In this document: in pieces, positions 1 through 9,264 of the stretch | Position numbering within the stretch: the first letter of the stretch is position 1 | How the letters are laid out: every line of letters begins with the position of its first letter | From: JBFLVQ01 sp040758525 | GTDB lineage: Bacteria > Acidobacteriota > Blastocatellia > Chloracidobacteriales > JADJPF01 | Length of the DNA: 25,939 nt | Assembly: GCA_040758525.1 (NCBI GenBank) | Contig: JBFLVQ010000053.1 | Span: forward strand, 1 to 25,939 | Direction of reading: 5' to 3' | Translations under genes and position numbers: made by a program | The notes under the pieces: model-generated | Told to the model about the DNA's origin: nothing | Database searches by the model: none | Seen by the model: only the letters and a program-made list of their open reading frames with translations

Positions 1-28
1 AATATTTATAGGATCTGCGGAGTTAATA

Positions 29-3000
29 ATGAATCTATCCCCACGTATGTTCCCATCCTTCGGTTTACGCTTAAGCCTAGCGGCTTTTTTGTTGGCTCGC
101 CTGCTTGTTCCTACCGTAGCCTATCTGAGCCCTCTACCACCTACCTCTACACGCCCGCTGGCAATGGTCACACTACAGAGCGGCAATCTTAAGATCCGTG
201 AGCGCAATCCGGTTGTAAACGAAAATAATCTGATCAATCTCACGGCCACAGACGCAAACAATAACCCTGTCAGCGGAGTTAATTGGACATCAGGCAGCCC
301 GGATATTGCTAGTGTTGATGCTACTACTGGGATGGTACGGGGGATACGGCGTGGCTTTGCTACTATCACAGCACGTCGTAGCAACGATAGTGTATCTACT
401 TTTGTGGCAGTGACCAGAGTAATGAATGGTAATGCTGTGAGAGTGCCTGGCGACACCAAGACTGATATGGGTGGACGCATCTATCTTACCGATCCAATCA
501 ACAATGTGATCTTAAGAAAAGATGGTCTCACCAGTCCAACCAATGTTTTTGCTGGACGCAGAGGAGTAAATGGTAGAACCGATGGTTCATTAACCGATGC
601 CCTCTTTGCTGGCCCAACCGTGGTAGGAGTCGATAATAGCTCCAATGGCGGCATATATATTACCGATACACTCAATCATAGCATTCGTAAAGTCGGCTTT
701 AACAATCAGGTTACTACGGTGCTTGGCAATGGCGCACCTGGCACACCAAGATTTGATGCTAATGGCATTGCCAGTTTCAGTCAGGCCAGTGATATTGCCT
801 TTAATGGTCCACGTGGAATTGTTGTCGATCTAGGCGGCAATCTCTTTGTATCTGATACTGACAATCATGCTGTCTATTATGTTGATTTCAGCAGAAACCA
901 AGTAAGACTGTTGGCTGGTGAACCGGGTGTAGCAGGAAAATTGGATGGTAGAGGCCGAGTAGCACGTTTTACACGACCCACTGGTATTGCTCTTAGTGAT
1001 AATGGCCGGTCTATTGCAGTAGTCGATTCTGGCAATAAACGTATACGCCTAATTACTCGTAATGGAGATGTTTCTACACTAGGTGCTGCCTCTGTAAGAA
1101 CCCTTCCCCATGGCACAGATATGCCCACTGTCGAGCCTATTGATATTCCTGAGGCAGAGCAGAATGATGAATTTGCTTTTAACGATCCTCAAGCAGTAGG
1201 TTTTGACAGTCAAGAGAATGTTTATGTTGTTGATATTAGCGCCGTGCAGATAATCACACGACCTGTTGGCAAACCACCGCAGATGGTTTCACTAGCCCAA
1301 GCAGGTACTTTCAGCAAAGCCACTAGTCTAGTAGTCAATGGAGCAAATACTTTTGTCCTCGATGCTAATGCTCCCATTGATGATTCAGCATTAAAGGTAG
1401 TATCAGTGGGCGAACCACAAATTCTTAGCTTAAGCCGCACTACTGATAATATGAGTGGCGGCGCAGAAGTCGTTATTACTGGTAAGAATTTTGCTCCTGA
1501 AAGCCAGATAGTATTAGGCGATACTTTAGTAACAAATGCCACCATAGAGAGCGCTACTAGCATTAGATTACGTGTACCGCCACAAGATGCTCCAGGTACT
1601 CGTACTATCTCTATACAGACACGTGGCGGTGTTGCACAAGCAGCTTTTGATATTCTTCCACGTCGCTTGCAGGATTTGGCAGATGGTGAGATTACCACAG
1701 TTGTTGGTGGCGTACCGTTTCTTGGCGATAGTGGATTGGCAATAAATGCCAATGTCTCTTCTCCGGAAACTTTCGCTGTCGATGCCGCCGGCAATCTCTT
1801 TATTACTGACACTAACAATAACCGTATACGGCGTGTTGATTCCAGTACAAGAGTTATTACTACGGTAGCTGGTAATGGACCGGCGGCTTTTACTGGTGAC
1901 AATAAATTGGCTATTAGCACTAGTCTCAACACTCCTCGTGGAGTACTGATAGATAAAGCAGGAAACCTGCTAATCTCAGATTCAGAGAATCACCGTATAC
2001 GACGTGTTGATATAAACACCGGCCTGATCACCACAATTGTTGGTAATGGGAACAATGTCTTTAGTGGTGACAATGGTCCGGCGATTAATGCAGGAGTGGT
2101 TTCGCCCGCTGGCTTAGCACTTGATAATGCTGGCAACCTCTTTATCTCTACTCCCTTTGATAATCGTATTAGGAAAGTGGATGCAAAAACCGGCATTATT
2201 ACTACCGTGGCAGGTACAGGCCAACTTGGTGTTAGTGGTGATGGTATCCCTGCCACCAGCGCAGCCACTCTACTTCCTGTTAGCCCTACAGTAGATAAAG
2301 ATAACAATCTATACTTTATTGAACCTATCATACATAGAGTACGCAAGGTGGATGGAAGAACCGGTATTATCACCACTGTAACAGGTAATGGGTTTGCCGG
2401 TTTTAGCGGTGATGGTGGTCCCGCTCGTAATGCCACTGTTAGCCTTCCACTTGGGCTTACGGTGGATGTGACAGGCAATCTATTTATCGCTGATTCTGGC
2501 AACAATCGAGTACGTAAAGTAGACGTAAGAACCGGCATCATCACCACCATAGCAGGTAATGGTATTGCCAATTTCAGTGGTGATAATGGTCCTGCCATTA
2601 ATGCTAGTTTCCGTAATCCTTCTGGAGTAGCAATTGATGGCACAGGAAATATTTTTATCTCTGACAATGGAAATAACCGTATACGCCAAGTGGATAACTT
2701 AGGAATCGTTACCACTATGGCAGGAAAAGATATTTCCATAGGTGATGGTGGCCCAGCGCTCAAGGCTACGCTGATAAATCCTTACGATATAGTAGTAGAT
2801 TCCCAGGGAAATTTGATCCTTTCTGATACGGAGAATAATCGTGTACGTCTGGTAGATGCAGCTAGTGGCAATATTAGAACGATTGCAGGCAGTGGGCGTA
2901 AAGAGTTTAGTGGAGATGGTGGCCCTGCTACTAATGCGGGACTGAACATTCCCAGTGGATTGGCACTAGATGGCGCTGGTAATCTCTTTATTACTGACTC

Positions 3001-5446
3001 TACTAATAGCCGAGTGCGTCAGGTAAATCTGGCTAGCGGTATAATCAGAACAGTTGCCGGCAATGGTTGTGATGCTAGTAAACAGAGCTGTCCGCTAGGC
3101 GATGGTGGCCCTGCCATTAATGCTAAACTCACTTTCTTCCTAGTAGGAGGATTGGCATTAGATAATGCTGGTAATCTATTAATTGTTGATTCTGGCAATC
3201 TGCGTTTACGGCGTGTAAACCTTAACAATGGTATTATAAATACGGTTGCTGGGAATGGTTGTAATACTGGCAACTGTCCCTTAGGTGATGGCGGTCTTGC
3301 CACTAATGCCAGTCTACTGCCGATCTTTACAGGAAACGTAACCGTCGATGGCATAGGTAATATTTTTATTGCTGATAGTGGCAATCATCGTATACGCCGC
3401 ATTGATGCAAGAACAGGCATTATCACAACAGTAGCAGGCAATGGTATTGGCGGTTTTAGTGGTGATGGTGGCCCGGCAACCAGTGCCAGTCTCAACAATC
3501 CTTCTGGTCTAGTATTCGATACTGCTGGCAATCTATATATCTCAGATACCATTAACAATCGCATTAGACGTGTAGATGCAGTGACTGGCATCATTACTAC
3601 CATTGCCGGCACAGGTACCGCCGGTTACACTGGTGATGGTGATGCTGCTACACGTGCTAACTTCGCCTTTCCACGCGGGATAAAATTTGACAGAGCAGGT
3701 AATCTGCTAATCGCCAGTGGTTTCAATAATGCTATACGTATTATCAAAGGCGTAGTCAAAGGTGGCCCCGGCGCTGGTGACTTTGCCCTTGCCATTAATC
3801 CACTTATACAGACTGTTTCACCTGGCACATCAGCTACTTTCACAATCAATGTGGCCGCCGCAGGGCTGGCACAACCTGTCAATCTGAATGTCGCTGTCTC
3901 GCCTGGTGGAGTTACTCCTACGCTCTCAACCAGCATAGTAAATCCTGGCGGCAACGCAACTCTTACTATCAATGTGCCATCAAGTACACCCACCAGTACC
4001 TTCTCCATTACAATTACAGGCACGGCTGGACAGTTGGTAAGAACACAAACTCTTACACTAAATGTTGTTAATGGAGGTGCAGTTGAACAAGAGTTCAAGG
4101 TTGATGATGGAGGACCAGAGTTCGGTTTAGTTGATGATGGGTTGATAGTTGTTAATCGTTTCACACCAGCAAGCTATCCTGTTACATTACGGCGTATACG
4201 CGCAGTCTTCAATCAGTTTGAAGATCTACCCAGTCCTGTTGGTGATACGGTACGACTTCTTGTCTTTGTTGATCCATTAGGGCGTAATCGTCCTGTCAAT
4301 AATCCGACTTTTGTAATAAATCAGGTTGTCACAATTCCACGTGCAGACGAGTTTGTTGATTTTCCTGTAAATGGACCAACAATCACTTCTGGAGATATCT
4401 ATGTAGGATATCAACTGCCTACACCAGCGCGAGGAGTGGGCTTTTCTGCTGATGAGGATGGTCCACAATTACAGCGTGGCTTCTTCTCTGACGATAATGG
4501 TGCAACTTTTGATCCGCTCAGCTTTACCGATGGCAGTACCGCCAATATTCTGATCCGTGCAATCGTAAGCACGCCAGGCAATGGTGGTAGTGGCGATTTT
4601 TCTCTTTCCATCAATCCTGGTGCTCAGACTGTAGCAATGGGTTCATCAACCAGTTTTACTGTAAATCTGCAAGGGCAGAATGGATTCTCTCAACCGGTTG
4701 GTTTGGGTGCAGCCGTCACACCAGCAAACGGTAATCTACAGGTAAGCTTCTCACCCAATATCATTTCACCTGGTAGTAGTGCAACCATGACGGTAAGTAC
4801 TACCAGTAACACCCCGTCTAGCAATTTCAATATCAATATTACTGCCACCTCTGGTGCGCTAGTACGTAGCCAGAATGTAAGTGTGAATGTGGTGGCGAAT
4901 ATGCCCCCGGCGATCACATCAATTTCAGATCAGAGCGTAAAGGCTGGCGATACTCGCGATATATCAGTAACAGCAACCGATCCAAATGGAAGTAATGGTC
5001 TAAAATTCTCACTGCTGCCCGGTGCGCCACCTTATGTTACATTGATCGATAATAATAATGGCAGCGCTACGATACGTATTGCGCCCGCACAGGGAGAAAC
5101 ACAAGGTGGACGCGTTACTATACAGGTGACCGATGCCGGTGGCCTTTCTGCGCAAACTTCCTTCAATATCAACCTACAAGGCCGTGTGACGATTGCCGAC
5201 GCTAGATTTACTAAACCCAATCTCTTTGTTAATGGGAGTGGATTTGGCGGTACTGGCGTACAAGTTATCGTCAATGGCAGAAACATAAGCTCATTTATTG
5301 TCAATCTCAGTGATACATCTATTACTTTGAAAGGTAATAAGAAAAAATTGGCGCTTAAGAAAGGCGCTAATGAGATTGTTGTGATTGTCAATGGAGTAGC
5401 GTCCAACACTCTAGTGTTTAATGTACTTACAAACAAGAACGAATAG
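29..5446 (+). CDS. Secreted giant NHL-repeat / IPT / Ig-like mosaic protein
   Basis: This is an exported 1805-residue protein, probably extracellular or on the cell surface. The N-terminus carries a hydrophobic signal-like segment (about residues 12-32). A Big_2-type Ig domain follows (about 46-129), then a first set of degenerate NHL blades (about 140-460), an IPT/TIG domain (about 463-548), twelve consecutive NHL blades of about 57 residues (554-1243), an Ig-like module (about 1250-1350), an unrelated insert (about 1352-1516), a second copy of the same Ig-like module (about 1523-1624), a cadherin-like Ig domain (about 1624-1720) and a C-terminal IPT-like module. A GGAG at 19-22, six bases before the ATG, supports the start. 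NHL propellers usually bind proteins, sugars or RNA; no catalytic motif is visible. The only cysteines I see lie in blades 9 and 10. The role is probably adhesion or scaffolding, which is inference. Confidence 0.9.
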   Translation: MNLSPRMFPSFGLRLSLAAFLLARLLVPTVAYLSPLPPTSTRPLAMVTLQSGNLKIRERNPVVNENNLINLTATDANNNPVSGVNWTSGSPDIASVDATTGMVRGIRRGFATITARRSNDSVSTFVAVTRVMNGNAVRVPGDTKTDMGGRIYLTDPINNVILRKDGLTSPTNVFAGRRGVNGRTDGSLTDALFAGPTVVGVDNSSNGGIYITDTLNHSIRKVGFNNQVTTVLGNGAPGTPRFDANGIASFSQASDIAFNGPRGIVVDLGGNLFVSDTDNHAVYYVDFSRNQVRLLAGEPGVAGKLDGRGRVARFTRPTGIALSDNGRSIAVVDSGNKRIRLITRNGDVSTLGAASVRTLPHGTDMPTVEPIDIPEAEQNDEFAFNDPQAVGFDSQENVYVVDISAVQIITRPVGKPPQMVSLAQAGTFSKATSLVVNGANTFVLDANAPIDDSALKVVSVGEPQILSLSRTTDNMSGGAEVVITGKNFAPESQIVLGDTLVTNATIESATSIRLRVPPQDAPGTRTISIQTRGGVAQAAFDILPRRLQDLADGEITTVVGGVPFLGDSGLAINANVSSPETFAVDAAGNLFITDTNNNRIRRVDSSTRVITTVAGNGPAAFTGDNKLAISTSLNTPRGVLIDKAGNLLISDSENHRIRRVDINTGLITTIVGNGNNVFSGDNGPAINAGVVSPAGLALDNAGNLFISTPFDNRIRKVDAKTGIITTVAGTGQLGVSGDGIPATSAATLLPVSPTVDKDNNLYFIEPIIHRVRKVDGRTGIITTVTGNGFAGFSGDGGPARNATVSLPLGLTVDVTGNLFIADSGNNRVRKVDVRTGIITTIAGNGIANFSGDNGPAINASFRNPSGVAIDGTGNIFISDNGNNRIRQVDNLGIVTTMAGKDISIGDGGPALKATLINPYDIVVDSQGNLILSDTENNRVRLVDAASGNIRTIAGSGRKEFSGDGGPATNAGLNIPSGLALDGAGNLFITDSTNSRVRQVNLASGIIRTVAGNGCDASKQSCPLGDGGPAINAKLTFFLVGGLALDNAGNLLIVDSGNLRLRRVNLNNGIINTVAGNGCNTGNCPLGDGGLATNASLLPIFTGNVTVDGIGNIFIADSGNHRIRRIDARTGIITTVAGNGIGGFSGDGGPATSASLNNPSGLVFDTAGNLYISDTINNRIRRVDAVTGIITTIAGTGTAGYTGDGDAATRANFAFPRGIKFDRAGNLLIASGFNNAIRIIKGVVKGGPGAGDFALAINPLIQTVSPGTSATFTINVAAAGLAQPVNLNVAVSPGGVTPTLSTSIVNPGGNATLTINVPSSTPTSTFSITITGTAGQLVRTQTLTLNVVNGGAVEQEFKVDDGGPEFGLVDDGLIVVNRFTPASYPVTLRRIRAVFNQFEDLPSPVGDTVRLLVFVDPLGRNRPVNNPTFVINQVVTIPRADEFVDFPVNGPTITSGDIYVGYQLPTPARGVGFSADEDGPQLQRGFFSDDNGATFDPLSFTDGSTANILIRAIVSTPGNGGSGDFSLSINPGAQTVAMGSSTSFTVNLQGQNGFSQPVGLGAAVTPANGNLQVSFSPNIISPGSSATMTVSTTSNTPSSNFNINITATSGALVRSQNVSVNVVANMPPAITSISDQSVKAGDTRDISVTATDPNGSNGLKFSLLPGAPPYVTLIDNNNGSATIRIAPAQGETQGGRVTIQVTDAGGLSAQTSFNINLQGRVTIADARFTKPNLFVNGSGFGGTGVQVIVNGRNISSFIVNLSDTSITLKGNKKKLALKKGANEIVVIVNGVASNTLVFNVLTNKNE
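1688..3755 (+). repeat. Twelve tandem NHL-type repeats (about 171 bp each)
   Basis: The segment encodes twelve successive units with the pattern I-T-T-V-A-G-N-G, then F-S-G-D-G-G-P-A, then P-x-G-(x)n-D-x-A-G-N-L-F-I-x-D, then N-R-I-R-x-V-D. Units are mostly 55-58 residues; units 9 and 10 are longer because of small cysteine-bearing insertions. The DNA copies are clearly diverged from each other, so this looks like an old protein-level array rather than a recent slippage product. Twelve blades could fold as two six-bladed propellers (inference). Confidence 0.88.
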
Positions 5447-5451
5447 TGACA

Positions 5452-5490
5452 AGCGGCGTGTCGCAGTGTAATATCTTGTCGCTCGCCGCT
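5452..5490. other. Inverted repeat between the NHL giant gene and the TonB receptor
   Basis: Seven-base perfect arms, AGCGGCG at 5452-5458 and CGCCGCT at 5484-5490, enclose a 25-base loop. A short TTTT follows at 5497-5500. It could be a weak terminator for the upstream gene, but the loop is long and the U-run short. Confidence 0.3.
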
Positions 5491-5554
5491 GGTTACTTTT
5501 GCCTGAGGAGGCGCGCATCGGCCGGCTAGTCAAGCGGTATACTGCGCGGCAATT

Positions 5555-8500
5555 ATGGACTTGACAAAAATATCTGCAGTTTTGCTGACAATACTACTTT
5601 TGGCGCCCAGTGGTCTGGCGCGTATGCCTATAACAAACACCCAGATCGCACCGGCAATGTTTGTACAGACAACTACTGGTACATTGATCGGAACCGTTGT
5701 TGATGTTCAGAACGGTCCGATCGCAGGTGTATTGGTACAGGTCGTCAATACTACTAACGGTTTTGGGTATGGACGCCGCACTGATACTACTGGTACCTAC
5801 CGTATAGACTTTCTCCCTGCTGGCGTCTACGACATTAAGGCAGAAGCAGAAGGCTATCAGCCCAATCTGATTCCTAACTACCTTGTGGAAGTGAATCGCG
5901 AAAAGGTGATCAAACCACCTCCGATCCAGTTGCTGCCTGTGAGTGCTCCGCCTGCTCCAACACCGCCAGCCAATCTACCAGCACCAGGTACATTACAGGC
6001 CAATATCGCAGACGCGACACTACGTGGTAGCGCCACCGCAGAGTTTATTACTGCCTTGCCACTAGCAGGAATACGTAGCTTTGATACCTTCGCATTACTG
6101 GTGCCAGGAGTAGCACCACCACCTGCCACGTTCGGCGCCAATGGACCTGGCATAGGTCCAGGCGTTGGTACGGCAGGACAATTCTCGGTTAATGGCCAGC
6201 GTGCTCGCGCTAACAATTTCACTATCGATGGCTCTGACAATAACGATCAAGATGTTGGTGTACGCCGTCAGGGCTTTACTCCTGCCATTCCTCAGTCTGT
6301 CGAAAGTATACGTGAGTTTGAGATAACTACACTGCTAGCCGATGCCGAAGCAGGACGTAATACCGGTGGACAGATCAATGTTGTGTCTCGTTCTGGTAGT
6401 AATCAAGTGCATGGCGAGTTCTATGATTTTCTCACCGACTCTGCCCTTAATGCGCGGGATTTCTTTGATCTTAAGGGGGGGCCTTCAGGAGGTGAAAATC
6501 CTTTTACCCGTAATCAATTGGGGGGAGCAATTGCAGCACCATTATTGAAAGATCGTTTACATCTATTTGCTGCCCTTGAGCGTCAGGATGTAAATCGCTC
6601 TCAGGAGATTCATTTCTCTGTGCCAACGCTAGCTCAACGCCAATCTGCTACTAGATTGGGCAGCCAATTAGGCCGATCTCTGCAGGCATTAAGGTTTGGC
6701 CAGGATGTGCTTGGACTATATCCTCTGCCCAATAATCCTGGCGGTCCATATGTAGATAACACTTTTACACAAGTATTGGCAGCTTCGGGTGATGGCACAC
6801 TCTTTTCGTTGAAGTTTGATTACCAGTTCCGGCCCTTTGGCAAGCTCTCAACCTTCACTGGACGGTATAACTTTACTGATGATGATACACGCATCCCAAC
6901 TGTAGATGGCGCTCTTAACTCAAGCTTAGATGCAGACACACGTACACAGAATATCGCTTTTACACTCAATACAGAATTAACTGCGAATGCCGCTAATCAA
7001 GTGCGTCTCTCTTTTGGTCGTACCTCGCTTGGATTTACAGAGGTAGCTGGTAGTCCATTTATTTTCCAATCGGCGCTCGCAACTGGCGATCGTACCGGTG
7101 ATGGGATACCAGATAGTCGTACAGGTCCGCTGGGACGGTTGCTGTTAGTACCATTTAGTCCTATTGGCGTTGATCCTTTCACCTTCCCACAGGGACGAGC
7201 CAATAACACTTTTCAGATTGCCGATACCTTTGTATTAACTAAGGGCAAATACACACTGAAGTTTGGTGCTGATATACGTCGTGTACAGTTTAACAGCTTC
7301 TTGGATCGTAACTACCGTCCACAATTAGCAATCACTCCCAATTTCCTTATAGCACTGGATGGCTCCTCATTAGGAATAGGAAGCGGAGCAGATTTTGCAG
7401 GTATTGGTCTACCATCCGATTTCCTACAAGCTCTTGCTGTAACTCCAGACTCTTCGCTTGGTCTACGTTTTACAGAGACAAACTTTTTTATCGATAACAA
7501 TATCCTGGTACATCCGCGTGTCACGCTCAATTTTGGCTTGCGTTATGAGCGTAACAGCGTGCCCACAGATGATAATAGGCGACTAGAACGCGCCTTGGCA
7601 GTGCAAGAGTCAGATATCTCTTTCGATCCTAATGATGATTTCTCGCTCCAGTTTATCAATTCAGTACGAGCACAACGTCGTTTCATTGCTGGGCGTGAAA
7701 AGATCTATGACAACGATAATAATAATTTTGCTCCCAGAGTGGGTATTGCTTGGGATCTTTTTGGTGATGGTCGCACTTCATTACGGGGTGGCTATGGTAT
7801 CTTCTATGATTCAATCTTAGGCAATATCGTAAGCCAATCACGTAATCAGTTTCCTAACTTTATTCCTGTCAATTTTGGCTCAGCGTTAAACTCCCAAATC
7901 AATACTAGTCTAATTACTGTTAATCCGGCTTTCATTACCTTTGGTATTAACGACAATATCAGGTTGATACAGCCAGGTACAGTTAACACCATTGGGCTAT
8001 CTCCTGCACAACTAGCATTTGGATTAGGTCGCTTAAGCACCTTTGGTTTTGGTATTGGATTTACCTTACCAGATAAAGAGTTGCGCACACCTTATGTACA
8101 ACACTTCTCTGTTGCCCTAGAGCGAGCAATATTTGATCGTTATGTAGCAACAGTCGCTTATGTAGGCACAAGAGGGCGTAAGCTAATCCGTTTTCGCACT
8201 CCTAATGGTGGTCAATTTACACCTTTTGCTGCCACTGCGGATCTCAATATCCCACTACTACGACGACCTGAGCGCTCATTGGGGGTAATTACTATCTTTG
8301 AGAGTTCTGCTAATGCTGACTACAATGCCTTACAAGCTTCACTAGCACGGCAACTTGCTAATGGCCTAGGGTTCCAACTTGCCTATACCTATGCGCATGC
8401 CATTGATGAGGTCTCAGATGTCTTTGACTTGGCTGGTAGTTTTGCCTTAGCACAGGACGAGTTGGGTCGTCGCGAGGGGCTGCGAGCAGAACGTGGTAGC

Positions 8501-9043
8501 GCTAATTTCGACATACGCCATCGCTTCACTGCTGCCTGGCAATATGACCTGCCGTTTGCACGACAAAACCGTTTCTTGGGTGGCTTTCGCCTTGCTGGAA
8601 TACTTACCCTACAAACTGGACAGCCCTTTACTGTCAATACTAGTGTAGATGCCAATGTTGATGGCAATCTGACAGATCGGTTAAGTACCACTAATGGTTT
8701 GATCATTTCTGATCAAGGCCGTACACGTATACGGCTTGCCCCTGGAAGTACACCACAGAGCTTTCTTGCCTTTACTGATCCATTGAACAATCCCACCAAT
8801 GGCAGTGTCGGACGTAATACTTTCCGTGCTGCTGGTGTTGCTGTGGTCGATCTTGCTCTTGATAAACGTTTCACGATTACAGAGAGTCAGATCTTCACAG
8901 TACGTATGGAAGTATTCAATCTCTTCAACCGATCCCATTTTGCTATTCCGGTTCGTATTCTGGAAGCGCCTGGATTTGGTTCGTCAGTATCGACTTCGCT
9001 ACCAGCACGCTCACTACAGTTTGCCCTACGCTATTCATTCTAA
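5555..9043 (+). CDS. Oar-like TonB-dependent outer-membrane receptor
   Basis: This 1162-residue outer-membrane receptor is expected to import a ligand using TonB energy; the substrate is not evident. A signal peptide spans about residues 1-22. A carboxypeptidase-regulatory-like beta-sandwich follows (about 42-125), with G-T-V-V-D and G-x-Y-R-I-D-F-L-P-A-G-x-Y motifs. After a Pro-rich linker comes the plug (about 140-310), with FSVNGQRARANNFTIDGSDN and the G-G-Q-I-N-V-V-S-R-S-G-S-N signature. The remainder is a large beta-barrel ending in aromatic Phe (ALRYSF), as usual for outer-membrane barrels. This architecture is typical of the expanded receptor family of Acidobacteriota. No SuxCD-style lipoprotein partner is adjacent. 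There is no clear Shine-Dalgarno before the ATG, and the upstream frame is closed by a TGA at 5504, so 5555 is the only sensible start. Confidence 0.95.
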   Translation: MDLTKISAVLLTILLLAPSGLARMPITNTQIAPAMFVQTTTGTLIGTVVDVQNGPIAGVLVQVVNTTNGFGYGRRTDTTGTYRIDFLPAGVYDIKAEAEGYQPNLIPNYLVEVNREKVIKPPPIQLLPVSAPPAPTPPANLPAPGTLQANIADATLRGSATAEFITALPLAGIRSFDTFALLVPGVAPPPATFGANGPGIGPGVGTAGQFSVNGQRARANNFTIDGSDNNDQDVGVRRQGFTPAIPQSVESIREFEITTLLADAEAGRNTGGQINVVSRSGSNQVHGEFYDFLTDSALNARDFFDLKGGPSGGENPFTRNQLGGAIAAPLLKDRLHLFAALERQDVNRSQEIHFSVPTLAQRQSATRLGSQLGRSLQALRFGQDVLGLYPLPNNPGGPYVDNTFTQVLAASGDGTLFSLKFDYQFRPFGKLSTFTGRYNFTDDDTRIPTVDGALNSSLDADTRTQNIAFTLNTELTANAANQVRLSFGRTSLGFTEVAGSPFIFQSALATGDRTGDGIPDSRTGPLGRLLLVPFSPIGVDPFTFPQGRANNTFQIADTFVLTKGKYTLKFGADIRRVQFNSFLDRNYRPQLAITPNFLIALDGSSLGIGSGADFAGIGLPSDFLQALAVTPDSSLGLRFTETNFFIDNNILVHPRVTLNFGLRYERNSVPTDDNRRLERALAVQESDISFDPNDDFSLQFINSVRAQRRFIAGREKIYDNDNNNFAPRVGIAWDLFGDGRTSLRGGYGIFYDSILGNIVSQSRNQFPNFIPVNFGSALNSQINTSLITVNPAFITFGINDNIRLIQPGTVNTIGLSPAQLAFGLGRLSTFGFGIGFTLPDKELRTPYVQHFSVALERAIFDRYVATVAYVGTRGRKLIRFRTPNGGQFTPFAATADLNIPLLRRPERSLGVITIFESSANADYNALQASLARQLANGLGFQLAYTYAHAIDEVSDVFDLAGSFALAQDELGRREGLRAERGSANFDIRHRFTAAWQYDLPFARQNRFLGGFRLAGILTLQTGQPFTVNTSVDANVDGNLTDRLSTTNGLIISDQGRTRIRLAPGSTPQSFLAFTDPLNNPTNGSVGRNTFRAAGVAVVDLALDKRFTITESQIFTVRMEVFNLFNRSHFAIPVRILEAPGFGSSVSTSLPARSLQFALRYSF

Positions 9044-9058
9044 ATTTCGCCTGTCTAG

Positions 9059-9099
9059 GCAGAGAAGTCAGACAACGAATAATTCTCTGACTTCTCTGC
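9059..9099. terminator. Perfect 14-bp stem-loop after the TonB receptor gene
   Basis: GCAGAGAAGTCAGA at 9059-9072 pairs perfectly with TCTGACTTCTCTGC at 9086-9099 around a 13-base A/T-rich loop, 15 bases after the receptor stop codon. Position and strength suggest a 3' end or mRNA-stabilising hairpin. No U-tract follows on the + strand, so it is not a canonical intrinsic terminator. Confidence 0.55.
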
Positions 9100-9152
9100 T
9101 AGGACGGTGAAATAGTCTTAGCCCTGCCTTCTGCCCAGTTTATTTGCTTGTC

Positions 9153-9182
9153 TTTACAGGGGAGCTTGAGTAAAAATATATA
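9153..9182 (+). promoter_or_regulatory. Candidate sigma70-like promoter for the kinase gene
   Basis: TTTACA at 9153-9158 (five of six matches to TTGACA) is followed after 18 bases by TATATA at 9177-9182, within an AT-rich stretch. It would give a leader of roughly 75 bases before the kinase start. It is the best-looking promoter in the 221-base gap. Confidence 0.4.
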
Positions 9183-9264
9183 TCTTATGTTTTTCCATAC
9201 GAGTGGACTCCTTGGTATTTGCGCCCTAATAAGTTAAGCGAGGATATCCACGGAGAATAACTTT

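Noticed and set aside
121..2763. Long open frames on the - strand under the NHL protein (up to 257 codons)
   Set aside because: They mirror the repeated coding pattern of the + strand gene and have no ribosome sites or sensible protein composition.
1688..3755. Repeat array considered as CRISPR or VNTR DNA
   Set aside because: The period is about 171 bp, units are diverged at DNA level and conserved as protein; it is a coding NHL array.
5505..5511. GAGGAGG as ribosome site for the TonB receptor
   Set aside because: It is 43 bases from the ATG, and no in-frame start codon exists between the TGA at 5504 and 5555.
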